This document shows positions 12,410-25,015 of a stretch of DNA of 64,000 bases, in pieces. The first letter of the stretch is position 1, and every line of letters begins with the position of its first letter. The stretch covers positions 3,807,001 to 3,871,000 of the forward strand of contig NC_092670.1 of NCBI RefSeq assembly GCF_964355755.1, read 5' to 3'. A model generated the notes under the pieces. It worked only from the letters and a program-made list of their open reading frames with translations. It did not search any database and was not told where the DNA came from. A program made the translations under genes and the position numbers. Source of the DNA: Antedon mediterranea. Taxonomy: Eukaryota > Echinodermata > Crinoidea > Comatulida > Antedonidae.

Positions 12410-14697
12410 AAGTTGTAATCCAATACTACATATGGATAATGAAGCGACTGATCCAGAAATCGCTTATAATGATTTTCTGGATAATTTTAAGTTTCTATAT
12501 AACAAACACCTTAAAAAAACTGTAAAGTCATCAAAACAGTATGACAAATTCAAGCAGCCCTGGATGAGTTTTGGGTTACTAAGGTCAAGTAAAAGAAAGC
12601 ATGTTCTGTATAAAAGGTTCATAAAACACCCTACTGTAAAAAACAAAAATACGTATAAAGAATTTAAAAAAGCTTTTGCACGCACGTGCAAAATCGCCAA
12701 AAAGATGTATTATGAAAATCTTTTCAATCGAACAAATGGTAATATTAAAAAAACATGGAATGTTATAAATGATGTAATTGATCCGAATAAAGGAAAAACT
12801 AAAGTTCCATCTTCTTTTACACATAGCAATGAAACTATACATGGTTGCGAAAATGTTGTAAATCATATTAATGATTATTTTATTAATGTAGGTTGTAAGG
12901 TTCGAGACAATATTGAGTCTACTACGACAAAATATTCTGAATACCTCACAAACAAACAACGCAACTCAATGTTTTTTTGCTATGTTGATGAGGAGGAGGT
13001 ACTAAAAGTTATTGAATCTCTCGATTCAAACAAAGCCCCCGGATTTGATGACATTTCAGCTAAAGTTGTAAAGGAAGTAAAATACAATATTTTAAAGCCG
13101 CTGACATATATTTTTAATTTATCACTTCAAACTGGACTAATACCAGGGAAGTTGAAAATTTCCAAAGTAGTTCCCATACATAAAAAAGGGGACCGCCATT
13201 TGGCCTCAAACTATCGTCCCATATCGCTGTTGCCCATTTTTTCGAAAGTTTTTGAAAAGATTATCCATAATCAATTATACAATTATCTTACAAAATGTAA
13301 AGTGTTAAGCAACAATCAATATGGATTTAGAAACAAACACTCAACTTCTCATGCTATGATCGACTTGGTCCATAAAATATTAAATGCATTTGAAAAAAAG
13401 GAATATGCACTTACTACCTTTATGGATTTGTCAAAAGCGTCACAGTATTCTGTTGAGCAAATTGGCGCATTATGGTATAAGAGGCATCGTTTTAATGTGG
13501 TTTAGAAACTATTTAAGTGGCCGCAAACAATATGTTTATGCCAACGGTAGATCATCATGTTTAAAAGACACCAATATAGGGGTGCCACAGGGTTCTGTTT
13601 TAGGACCACTTTTGTTTTTAATTTACATCAATGATATAAGTCGAGCAAGTAGTAAAATAGATATAATTAGTTTTGCTGACGACACAACTTGTATAACAAG
13701 GGGAGATGACCCTACAATGTTAAACCATACTATGAATATTGAACTAGAAAAAATAAACGTATGGCTTAAAGCAAATAAGCTGTTACTGAATGTCAGCAAA
13801 ACTAATTACGTTGTTTTCAGAACTAGCCAAAAGAACTTTGATAAAAACCAGTTTAAAATAAAAATGAATAATGTGTTATTACATAGAAAAATGTGACATT
13901 TCTAGGTGTAATGTTAAACGAAAATCTTAACTGGAAACATCACATACAGCTTATTAGGAAAAAAATGTCTAGGGCAATTGGTATACTTTTAAAAGTAAGA
14001 GAATTCTTTCCTCATAAAGTCCGTATTAGTCTTTATAACACCTTAGTATTACCTCACCTTCAGTATGGTAACTTAATATGGGGAAATACATACAAGAGCA
14101 CGTTAGAAGTAATACTAAAACTCCAAAAGAGAGCTGTAAAATGCATTACCTTCTCTAAATCCAGACAAGCCTCAGAGCCACTGTTTAAGAAACTAAAAAT
14201 ATTAAACGTTTATGATATTTACAAAGTAAACGTCATAGGATTTATGGCAAACGTAAAATTCAATGAATTACCACATCACATTTTAAATATTTTTAATTAC
14301 TGTGACAGTATTAGGCCTACTCATAACCTCAGAACAGAAACTGAATTCGAAATTCCCTTCACAAGACCAACTTGCAGTCAACAGTTTATACACATATATG
14401 GACCAAAATTGTGGAAAGAATTCACTTGTAATGGTGGTAATAAACCGGTTATCTTAAAGAAACAAAATAAATGTATAAAAAAACAGGTTAAAAAATACTT
14501 TTTATCACTATATGCTGATTAACAACACCTTTGTTTATTTAAGTTCTATATACTTGTTCTTATGTAAAAGGGTCCTACAAAAAAACGAAGCTATAGCTTT
14601 TTTATGCAGGATCCCTGTTCTCAGTTGTACTGTAATTATGATGTACTGTAATTGATGACTAAATAAATGTGGAATAAATAAATAAATAAATATGCAA
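12410..14697 (+). mobile_element. L2/CR1-like non-LTR retrotransposon, 5'-truncated and frameshifted
   Basis: A reverse transcriptase relative of the copy at 18600-21040 is spread over three frames (12432-13440, 13440-13893, 13893-14522). Conserved blocks: YRPISLLPIFSK, GVPQGSVLGPLLFL, ISFADDTT (catalytic FADD) and LPHLQYGNLIWG. Compared with the intact copy, about 14 bases are missing at about 13440. The loss removes the FDxxDH block, including the motif A aspartate, and shifts the frame. A second small deletion near 13890 shifts it again. The endonuclease region is absent. The 3' UTR has a hairpin (14570-14614) and a (AATA)n tail. It is certainly inactive. Confidence 0.9.
14570..14614 (+). 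other. LINE 3' UTR hairpin
   Basis: The outer stem GGGTCCT pairs with AGGATCC, with a smaller inner stem AAGCTATAGCTT. The same architecture with a different inner stem occurs at 20923-20966. In L2/CR1-type elements such a 3' hairpin is the template-recognition site for the reverse transcriptase (known for UnaL2). Confidence 0.65.
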
Positions 14698-15333
14698 AAT
14701 GCACAATGGCAATGTGTAGAAAATTAGCTTAATACAGAGGTTGACAATGAACCAGATATTTACTGTAGTTCCCCTCTTTTAAAATATAAAGATTAGATTG
14801 TGCATGAAAGAGGAAATTGTGTACCTAATGTCAATCATTCATTTTCCATTAGAAAATAACATCAATAATACAACATTTAATTTTAATAGGTGTTCGTATA
14901 TATATATGTTCTAGTAGTAATAACTCAGGCATAATAATACAGTACTCATTATACGGTTATAATAGGCCTAATGACATGTAATAACATACTAAACTCTACA
15001 GTATTATTCATCATAAAAACAGGAACAACTATTTACAATATCGGTATACATTTACTTTCGCTTTCTAATGTCATATTGTTCCACGCCTTTTATTAACCTT
15101 TCATTCTAATGCGGGTTAAGTGACGCATGCATCTCCAATCATGTGATTTAGTTCAGTAGGTATTTCTCACAAAATGTTATTTATTCTCGTTATTGCATCT
15201 TTTCATGTGCGCTCGCCAGCTGGCATAATGTGGATGATTCGCACACAAGACCATTTTCTGGGTTGTTAAACACGGCTTTCTTGGGCTAATTATTATTGTT
15301 ATTAGGAGGGCCTTGGACCATTTGTGTGTATTG
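14698..15333. other. 3' flank of multi-pass gene A
   Basis: AT-rich with no gene seen. A (TA)n stretch lies near 14897. Confidence 0.4.
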
Positions 15334-17372
15334 TTACATTAGTATCAGGCTCTCACTATGTTCCTCTTCTTTTTTTCCGTGGCCATCTCTTGTGTATCCA
15401 TTCATTTCTGCGTAAATGAACACTTCGTTCCAAATGCGGTTCTTTTCAGCTTCTTGTTTTGAGCTATATTGAGTTGTAAACAATATTGACAGTAATTTAG
15501 GAAACGCCCCCATTACCAATGTTAACATAGACTTACTAACATCACTATATTTCTCAAAATCACCATTAGCTGTAACAATCGTAGAGCAAGCGATTGCAAA
15601 GAAAATGCCAACAATGGCGTTCCACAGAAACAACTTTGCTTTCTGAACACTCGTCTTTTTGCAGTTATTGATGACGTGAAAGAACAGTGTTTCTGGAAGT
15701 GTTGGAACCAATTCTGTGTAGACAACGAGCGATTTGGATATTACAGGGACGTTATGCTTTTGATTATCTAGTTTATTATTAATAAAATCGTATAAATCGC
15801 GTTTATCATGACCCGACTGCCAGGCCTCTCCTGCATCCACTACGGTACGCCAAAGTGCAGCGTATGAGTTGCAATATTCTTTAACGCTACTAAGAATATA
15901 CCAAAAAAAGAAGAGGAATGTGATAGCTCGTAAAACAGCTTCTTCGTCGTAGTTGGTTACTATACCAATAGTTGTCAGAACAATCATATGCATAAGAAAG
16001 TAGGCAATGCTCATTACCTGAAGTGATAGACATACCACAAAAGTTGTGAACAAAACTGCACGTACAATTTTCAATAGTATACAAATTGGAATACATATTC
16101 TACAAAACTGTTGGTCTAGTGAACTTTTGAAGATAGATAGTATTGGTTCTATAGTAAAGAAAAATAGTGGAAATATATACCTTAGCAGACGAAATACAGA
16201 AACTAAAATATCAATAATAAACAATATAAAGCGAACAATTATAATTGAACTGTTTGAAGTAAATCAGCAAATGGCCTGTCTCTCCAAATCTTACGATTGA
16301 TCACAAGTTTAATTCGATTCAACATTTGACGGTACAGACATGTGTACCGGTTGCTGTCAAAGTCTACTCCACAGTCGGAGCCATCGTTGAAAACAGACAG
16401 TGTTGCCGGACGTATAATAAAGATTGACAATGCACAGATCTGGGCATAATCTATAAAGACATACTTCAACGGATACTTTTCAATTATGGCACTGCCGACA
16501 CCGCTTAAAAAATAAATTAACACACACAACATAAACACCCGAATGCTTAGTATCCATGAATGCGTATTACCCCAATGTAAGATGCCGTACATTGCACCTA
16601 CAGGTAACGGAGAATCTAAAGCCAATCTTGATTTTTCTGTGTGTGTATTTACACGACGTTTGCGATGGGGATTCTTTAACAACACACCGATTAACAAGGG
16701 ACAGAAGAATAATACTATACAGCAAATTGCAGTAATATAATATTCACGCCAACAATAATGTAACGATACTTTGCAAACTCCTCCATCATCTATAAAGTTT
16801 ACACAAACTGATTTGTAGAATGGGTTGTACGATATTCTGTTTACGAAACAAAAATAACCGCTTTCACTAAGATTTCTTGGTATCGTTTTCAGAACAAGTA
16901 AAACTATGTTATTTATGGACGGAATACAATCATCAGGAAAATCCAAATCCACTGTTGTCTCGTTTAGTTGTATTGTCTTCAAAGACAGAATTGTGTAGCT
17001 ATTTAGATAGGGCATCACAGTAGCTTCTACACGACTGTCAAACCACTTAAATTGAAACAAAGTAAACGTGTCATTAAATATTCCATTATAAACATAATAT
17101 GTATCTTCAGTGTTAAAGTTTACAACTGAAATAACATCTTTCTTAATACGAGCAATCAGTTGTTCACCGGTGATGGGCTTGTTGTCAATTTTCATTGTTG
17201 GTATTTTCATCGTACATGTATTAGGCCAATGTAATTCCGTTTCCGGCACAAAACAATCAATCTTCTTACTAATTGAGTTATCACCATTTATGTAACGCGT
17301 TACATCTTCTCCATAAACATTTCCACCTACAATAAATAGATAAACGAAAAAACAAATCCATGACGACGCCAT
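15334..17372 (-). pseudogene. Unrecognised multi-pass membrane protein, copy A, one frameshift
   Basis: Two abutting frames, 17372-16239 (377 residues, ATG start) and 16224-15334, together match the 26896-29047 copy along its whole length. The second frame begins at a TTG, not a true start. The join at about 16225-16260 carries a net 8-base difference from copy B and an in-frame TAA. Layout: signal peptide (MASSWICFFVYLFIVGG), a cysteine-bearing N-terminal domain of about 200 residues outside the cell, then at least five to six hydrophobic helices. The first is TAICCIVLFFCPLLIGVLL. Blocks shared with copy B: PITGEQL, GILHWGNTHxWILSIRVFML, IRPATLSVFNDGSDCG, FDSNRYTCLYRQ and VDAGEAWQSG. I do not recognise the family. 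The frames are otherwise clean, so the break is either recent or an assembly error. Confidence 0.7.
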
Positions 17373-18599
17373 TTTAAAATTTCTGTAAATATGGTAGATT
17401 TGATTATTCAGATTTCATTCGAGAATGTTCAACATACGTCTGAATCAGTGAAACGCCTATAACACAATGGAACATAAATTGCAAAATCTAGATCAGTAAA
17501 ACTACCAATTTCATAATCTAAATCGCGTGACAGAATTGTTATTTTTTCACCTCAAAATATGTTGTTGCAGCAAAACGAACACTTGCGAAAAGGAAATTAT
17601 TATTAAGACAATAGGATCCCTCGAAAAGATCGACAACTTTTCTTTACAAACAAAATTCTGGAATGAGTAAAGTATATGTTTTGGGAACTAAACAAATTGA
17701 TACGTAAATCAATACAATTTCATACAGCTGTAAAATATATAAATGTAGATTTGAAAAAATTAGAACAGTGGTCTTAGTGGTGGGATCTGTATATCAAACA
17801 AAACGTTCCGGGTTCGAATCTCGAGTTTTTTTTCGCATCCTTACAGATTTTTAAATTTTAGACAATTTATAAAAAAATCTATTAAATTTTGCCTGCCTTG
17901 CATGCCTTTTATATAGATAACTGGATATTTTCCCAGGAAACAAAACGTATGATGAACATACAATTTAATTATGTCTACCAAAATCTTGTTGTCAAATATT
18001 AAAAACTCATATTCTTCTGTAAAGAACTGGTAGAGTTTGCGGCACGCATGCTGCATACTTTCCATCATTTTAAGAACATATGGTGATATTAATAATTAAG
18101 GACATTTTGCCCATAAACTAAAATATTGAAACAAGTAAGTTAACATTTTAATTACGGATTAGAGTGACAAATAATAGTCATTTTCAAATCTTGTACGCCA
18201 TTTATCGATGCGCGGGGCATTATTAGTTTGATTGACAGCGATACAAACTTTCGACAACCGGTCGTCAAAGCTAGCTATTATCAGGTTGCTCACGGCAACC
18301 TGTTACAGCAATATTAACTTTAAATCAAGTTTACCTTATAAGAAGTCGAAGTGCCACCCCTCTGTTAGCCACGTACAATTCCAGACAAATAAATCACTTC
18401 TGATCCAGCCCGGCTGAATCATCCGCCTGTTATGCGGCTTACAAAACACAACAAGTAGCCGCCTCTAACGCATGCAGGTGAATACTTAAATGAGAACATT
18501 ACCTGCACACTTTTAGTCATTATTTGAACTAATCGTACACATAACTTATCCACTCCACCTGTATACATTTTTACTTCAACAACTAAGAATCTAAAGTTG
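17373..18599. other. Upstream flank of multi-pass gene A, duplicated in units B and C
   Basis: 17380-17560 matches 29055-29200. 18070-18592 matches about 29690-30205 and, more patchily, 36060-36440. No gene seen. A conserved block with GCTCACGGCAA, CAGCCCGG and CACCTGTAT-like words is shared by all three units. It may hold the promoter of the multi-pass genes. Confidence 0.65.
17762..17830 (+). repeat. Degenerate tRNA-like sequence
   Basis: GTTCCGGGTTCGAATCTCG forms a nearly complete T-arm/B-box, preceded by an A-box-like GTCTTAGTGGTGGG and followed by a T-run. The counterpart in unit B is at 29424-29492 (GGTCTGGGTTCGAGTCTCG). The anticodon arm is not convincing. It is probably a SINE head or dead tRNA that predates the duplication. 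Confidence 0.35.
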
Positions 18600-21040
18600 G
18601 CTTGAATTTATTAACACAACTAATTATACAACATATTCATATTTATGATGCTTACAATGCTTTTATCAACACTTTCAAAAAATTATATAATAAAAAAAAA
18701 AAAAAAGAAAAAGTTCAAGAAAATCACAAAAAGTATAAAAAGTTCAAACAACCATGGATGAGCTCAAGACTCTTAAAGTCTAGCAAAAGAAAACATGTGT
18801 TGTACAACAAATTTATAAAACATCCCTCGTCTAAAAATAAGGATATTTATAAAGAGTTTAATAAGTCATTTATGCGTACATGCAAAAAGGCAAAGAAATC
18901 ATATTATGAAAATGTTTTTAACAATACTAAAGGAAATAAAAAAAAAACATGGAATATTATAAATGATATTATAAATCCAGGTGGAGGCAAAAATAATGTT
19001 CCATCCACTTTTACATCTGGTGACAAACTCATAGAGGGTTGTGAGCCTATTGCAAACCACATTAACGATTATTTTATTAATGTTGGTCTCAAGGTACGAG
19101 ACAGTATTGAGCCATCAACGGCACAATACTCTGATTACCTGCTAAACAGGCAAAGTAACTCTATGTTTTTCTACCATGTAAATGAGGAGGAAGTGTTAAA
19201 AGTGATTCAATCACTTGATGCAAACAAAACACCTGGTTTTGATGATATTTCACCAAAGGTAGTCAAGGCAGTTGGTGATGCTATTGTAAAGCCCTTGACT
19301 TATATATTCAACGTATCTCTTCACTCCGGCTCAATACCGGAACAGATAAAAATTGCAAAAGTAATTCCCATATACAAAAAAGGGGACCGTCATTTAGCCT
19401 CGAATTATCGCCCGATATCACTACTACCAATTTTCTCTAAAATCTTTGAAAAGATAGTCCATTCCAGATTGTATAATTACTTTAAAACTTACAATATACT
19501 AAATGATTGGCAATACGGCTTCCGAAACAATCATTCAACCTCCCACGCTATAATTGATCTGATCCACAAAATACTAAAGGCATTTGAAAACAAAGAGTTC
19601 GTAATTGCCACATTTATGGATTTGTCAAAGGCATTTGATATTATTGACCACAGTATCTTACTGAACAAGCTATTCCACTATGGTATAAGAGGTGTTACAC
19701 TAAAATGGTTCAGTAAATACTTAAAATCACGAAAGCAATATGCTTTTATAAATGGTACTTCGTCTAATATTAAGGAGACTAGTATTGGTGTTCCACAAGG
19801 GTCCGTTTTGGGACCTTTGTTGTTTCTTGTATATGTAAACGATATATGTAACTCAAGTACACAAATTGAATTAATTAGCTTTGCCGATGATACAACAGGA
19901 TTCAAGTGTGGAAATAACCTGAACGCATTGGCAAACACTATGAATGTGGAACTAGATAGAATTAATATGTGGTTCAAAGCTAATAAACTTTTATTAAACA
20001 CCAGCAAAACAAATTACGTAATCTTTAAAACTGCCCAAAGGCGTATTATTACAACCAACATTGAATTGAAAATGAATAACATTACTTTAGAACAACAAAA
20101 AAATGTAACATTTCTTGGGGTTGTAATAAATGAGAACCTTTGCTGGAAAAATCATATAAGGCTTATTAGCAAAAAAACCGCTAGGTCTATTGGAATATTG
20201 ATAAAAACTAGACATTTTTTTCCTAATTATATTTTAACAAATTTGTATAATACATTAATTCTACCGCACCTTCAGTATGGAAACATTATTTGGGGCAGTA
20301 CATATGATAGTACACTAGAATCCCTTCTTAAACTCCAGAAAAAGGCTGCTAGAATAATTTTATTTAAAAAGCCATGGCAACATTCTGAGCCACTGTTTAA
20401 GCAATTAAATATACTTAACATACAAGATATCAACAGAGTTACCGTCCTAGGTTTCATGGCCCAGATTAAAAGCAATGTTTTACCCAGACGAATCCAAATG
20501 ATATTCAAAAGAAACGAAAATACTACCCATAACCTTCGAAATATTTGTAGCGTAAAACAACCATACTCTAGGTTAACGTCTGGTCAACATTTTATCAGTA
20601 TTCACGGACCGAAACTATGGAACGAGCTCTGTAGAAATCACTTAGATATTGTTAACAAAAATTATAAAATACTAAAAAAATATGTAAAAAGAGACATTTT
20701 ATCGAATTACAGAACTTAAAATGCTTCAGTCATAAAATATAGATGCATATATTATGCATTTGTGTTGGTGTGTGCGAGTATACACACATAGTACAAATAA
20801 TCATGTTAAAAAAACAGTATCGCTTTTTGATGATGAACAACTCTAAAATGTATATAGGAATGTTTTTTTTTTATTTTGTATCTATTATGTTGTGTTTATT
20901 GTTTTATGTCTTTTATGTAAAAGGGTCCTGCGAAAACAGAAGTGTAAACTTCTCTATGCAGGATCCTTGCCATCATTTATGCTATGAAACTGTATTTATA
21001 AATGAGTAAATAAATGTGAATTGAATTTGAATTTACCAAA
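18600..21040 (+). mobile_element. L2/CR1-like non-LTR retrotransposon with an uninterrupted RT frame
   Basis: The open frame 18602-20719 (about 705 codons) begins at a TTG, so the true 5' part is missing. The apurinic-type endonuclease expected upstream is absent, so this is a 5'-truncated insertion. Order: a lysine-rich N-terminal region, a region with NYRPISLLPIFSK, FDIIDH with the motif A Asp, GVPQGSVLGPLLFL (motif B), ISFADDTT (motif C), then a C-terminal domain with LPHLQYGNIIWG. The 3' UTR has a hairpin (20923-20966) and an AATTGAATTTGAATT tail. It sits exactly where units B and C carry the DED and last exons of the receptor gene, between the shared flank (ending about 18592) and the HYR receptor's tail exon. 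Confidence 0.9.
20923..20966 (+). other. LINE 3' UTR hairpin
   Basis: The outer stem GGGTCCTGC / GCAGGATCC encloses AGAAGT GTAA ACTTCT. It is the counterpart of 14570-14614. The inner stem sequence differs between copies but pairing is kept. Confidence 0.7.
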
Positions 21041-21546
21041 AATTGAATTGAAAAAAAACCCATTTTACCTGAAACAGGCCTTAAGCAAACAATTGTACAA
21101 TTGCTTGCCAATCAATGGGGTTTTGGCTGAATTTAACCGTTTATTTGATCTTTTATAAGTTTTTTTTCTACGGAATTGATTAACTTTATTAAAACTACAA
21201 AATGGACTATTCAAAGTATCTACCATTAATTTCATATAAAAAAGTAGACCTGTGTAATATAGGCCAATCTATTCAGATTACGATACATTTCTTTATGTAA
21301 TTTCTATATTTATATTTAAGAAAAACAGATATTTGTGTTGACAGTTCGCCAAAATATCATTCTATTGAGAAAATCCTGACAAAACATCATCAAGAAGAAA
21401 AAAATCTACCACACGGTAAATTTTCTGAAAAAAAGGTGTAAATTGTTGTAAGCGTTGACTGAGATGTAATTATTATTATTATTACACAATCATGTAACAA
21501 AAATATGACATGTTGTTTCCCGCAGTTTTTAAATTAACTATTTTTG

Positions 21547-24500
21547 TTAACTCTGAATACTTAAACTAGGCTCTGCTATAGTCGTCGAGTAGTAGAGACA
21601 GTCTGCGAATGGAGATGGTTCTGCAGGTCGGATCGGGTTCACCGAATTGGTTGTAATTCTGGGTTCCTCGCTATTACCAACGGGCCTGATTGTTACAACG
21701 CCTGGACTTTTTATCAATCTAGAATCCACAACATTCATGTAGTATTGGCTATCTCTATGTAATGATGCATATTCGGCCATGTTGTCTAGGCCTAGTTGTT
21801 GGCAGTTGGCTGTACTGTTACCAGATTTGTCTATCAACGCCTGCTGCTGCTTCTTATTAGAAGAGTATAATCTAAAATAAAAACATTTGGTGAAATTCCG
21901 AGCCTATGAGTCTGACTGATTCTAATCTTATGTAATACCATCGACGTAAAGGCAATAAGCTAATGCACGTTACGTTTATAAACGTTAATATAAACACACA
22001 CGAGTTAGGAGTTAAATATTTAAAACAGAAAAAATAAAAAGTGTAACTATATGGCCATTTAATACATACCTTAATGCGATTGGAACTACCAAAAGCAGAA
22101 TGATACATGGAATAATTGAAACAATAATAAGAGACCAGTTGAGAGATGAATCGTCACCATTTCCGCCAGGGTTATCATTTTCAATGACGTCACCATTATC
22201 GTCGTTATTTTTGCCGTCGTCTGTATCTAATGTAAATGCAGAACAAAAAAAACCAGATTTTTAATTCATTTGGGTTGAATTCTTTAAGATATATATAAAA
22301 GAAATAGTAGGATAATTAAACCTACGCCGAAAAAAATGCTCAGGATGGAAGTAAATTGTAAAAAAAGTTTAAGATTAGTTTTCAGCAGTTAGATCCCAAA
22401 TAAAAAAAAAACTATAATCTAAAACTAAATGCATTTAAATTGACAATCTTACCACTAATGGTAACTTTAAATGTGCAGTTTCCTATGTTATTTGCATGGT
22501 CAGTACTGTAGCAGTAAACAGTGGTTTGCCCAGGATTAAACAAGGAACCAGATGAACGCGTACAGGAAGCCGTCAGACCAATGTCAATGTTGTCACCAAC
22601 TGTTGGGTCGTTCCAGGTTACAATAGCTGGCTCTGATGACGACACATGAATATCATCTGGACAACTGAGACTAGGACTTGACGAGTCCTCTGTAAATTAA
22701 ATGTTGTTTTAAAATTCGATTAATCATTAGTACAGTAAGCACGAATGGTATTGATTATGTTATAACAATACGTATATAATAAATAGGCCTAATTCCAAAA
22801 GAATTACATATTCTTATATGAGCGTACTAATGTACCAAAATGAATCCATCATGACGATAATTTGTAAACCTATACACAGTATGCCAATCAATTCTAAAGA
22901 TAATTAGGGTGATTATCATCTATCATCCATGGTTTGTGCTATCTATCCAGGAGCGGCATCGTCTTCTTTCATTTAAGCTATTTATAAAGTCTTTTACTAA
23001 TGACAACGAAAACGTGTCGCCGATCAATATGTTGTTATATTAATCTTACCAAGTACAATGATTACAAATGAACAACTCCCCATATTTCCAGCGTTATCGT
23101 GGACAGTACATACAAGATTGTATGATCCACGAGTCAATGATATCGGTGACGTTGTTATAGCACTTTGTGGGGTATACCTTCGACAAACTGGTACCAGCAC
23201 ACTATCAACATTGTCAGTAACAATTGGGTACATCCATGCGACCGGGGTGGTATCGTGGTTGGGCGACACCCCTACATAGAGGTCATCGCTACATTCCAAA
23301 GTCGGTAGAGTATCATCTTGAAAACCATCATAAGAAACATTAACATTATTTAATTACGATAATGATGAATTGACGGTTAAATCCAAAATGCAACATCCAA
23401 CATTTTAAACCAGGGTCGATTCAGTCTAGATGAAAGACTTTATATAATAACAATCGCTTTATATTATATCACATTACAGTATAACCATAAGTAAATTTAA
23501 GCCTATTAATCTGCACAGTTTATACTCACCGATTACATATACAACAAATGTACAGCTGCCATCATTGCCAGCAACATCAGTAGCAACACAAGTAACTTGA
23601 TTTGAACCAAAACCAAAAGATGAACCAGTTGACGGAGTACAGATTGCGACCAGATTAATGGCCAAGTTATCGGTAACTTTTGGTGGACTCCAGTTTACCA
23701 CAGGTTGGTTAGTCCCAGCAGTGATGTCACTGGGACATTCCAAATTTGGGTTTACTCTATCAACTTTAGAAATAAAAAGCATTTACAATTTTAAATAAAA
23801 AGAAAATGCGAACATAAATTAAAGCACATTTATTTAGTTTTTAACACATGCGCTATCGTAACAGGATCCAATAATTTGACATTAATTTAAAAATAAGAAG
23901 ACATAGACATTCGCTACTGTACTTACCAGCGGTATACACGTTAAATGTACAATTACCCACATTACCAGAATCGTCAGTTGCTGCGCAAGTTACAGCAGTT
24001 TCACCAACGCTAAATTGTGAACCAGAAGGAGGAACACAAGTTGGTGTCAGACCAGTATCAATATTGTCTGTGACGGTTACAGACCACTTGGCAGAAGCAT
24101 GGTTTGAAGCTGTACTAGTGTTGACAAAGCCAGGACACGTGACTATTGGATCAACTTCATCATCTGTAAAACATGATACAGTAAAAATGTAAATGTTCGG
24201 GAAATTTACAGAAAATCTACAACAAACAAACACATTTTAAAAACATCTACTTTCTATGGTGATTGTCCCAAAACCAGAAACAGACTAATTTTTACCCGAA
24301 AGCAATCTAGATCATAAGATAAATACATTTAACAAAATCAAAATAGCCACAAAGCAACTCCATTGTTTTGTATTAAACGTATTAAATTTTGTATTAAACT
24401 AGACAGATTAAAATGTTTATGTATCAAGTTTCAAGTAATATTGAAATAATAGAAACTTCAACTTTCAGACTGTTTAAAGAACCACAATGTCCTTGTTCAA

Positions 24501-25015
24501 TGAGACAAAGACTGAACTAGACTAGGATTTAATCTACAAACGTTAATTTGATATATCTTTCTACAAGGAAACTTGCTCCAGTATAACATACTAAATCTGT
24601 AAAGCGGTATAAACATAGCGGAAATAACCATGGCGAAAATACCCTGGTGAATATATGTTCTTAATGGAAAATAAATCTGACGGAAAATTTGGTAAAGACA
24701 TGTTTATTGTAACACTGTTCAATCTTTTTACTACCGTTATCGTTATATCTACTAACAACCCGAAGACCACTGTCACTTTAGGGGCACCCTCTATAAATAT
24801 GGTGTAATAAAAAAAATTAACTAATCATTTAAATGTTAAAAGATTAAATCATTAAATCTACCTCTTAATTAAACTATTTTGCTGATAACATAAATGAATG
24901 AATGATATGAATATGTTATGGTTTCCACAATAAAGCAAAGTAACTTACTATTTTGAGTTGAAGCGATGTAGCTTTTCCAAAGTAAAACTAATACGAAAAT
25001 CCTTCTGCAAAACAT
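21547..25015 (-). CDS. Single-pass receptor with four HYR domains and tyrosine-bearing tail, seven exons
   Basis: Exons: 25015-24949 (signal peptide, starting MFCRRIFVLVLLWKSYIAST), 24163-23927, 23763-23530, 23316-23050 and 22689-22453 (one HYR domain each), 22226-22070 (acidic stalk and TM), 21871-21547 (tail). All introns are GT-AG, mostly GTAAG donors. The total CDS of 1524 bases closes in frame at 507 residues. HYR exons are 78-89 codons, all phase 1-1, with the family pattern LxCPxDI, WxxPxVTDN and GSxVTCxATDxAGNxGxCTF. The HYR fold is immunoglobulin-like and used in adhesion and recognition (known). TM: WSLIIVSIIPCIILLLVVPI near residues 377-398. The tail carries YASL, then six residues, then YMNV. 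This is close to an ITAM (second motif ends in V), and YMNV also fits a YxN SH2-binding site. Inference: a surface recognition receptor with tyrosine signalling. Relatives are in units B and C. Confidence 0.85.
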
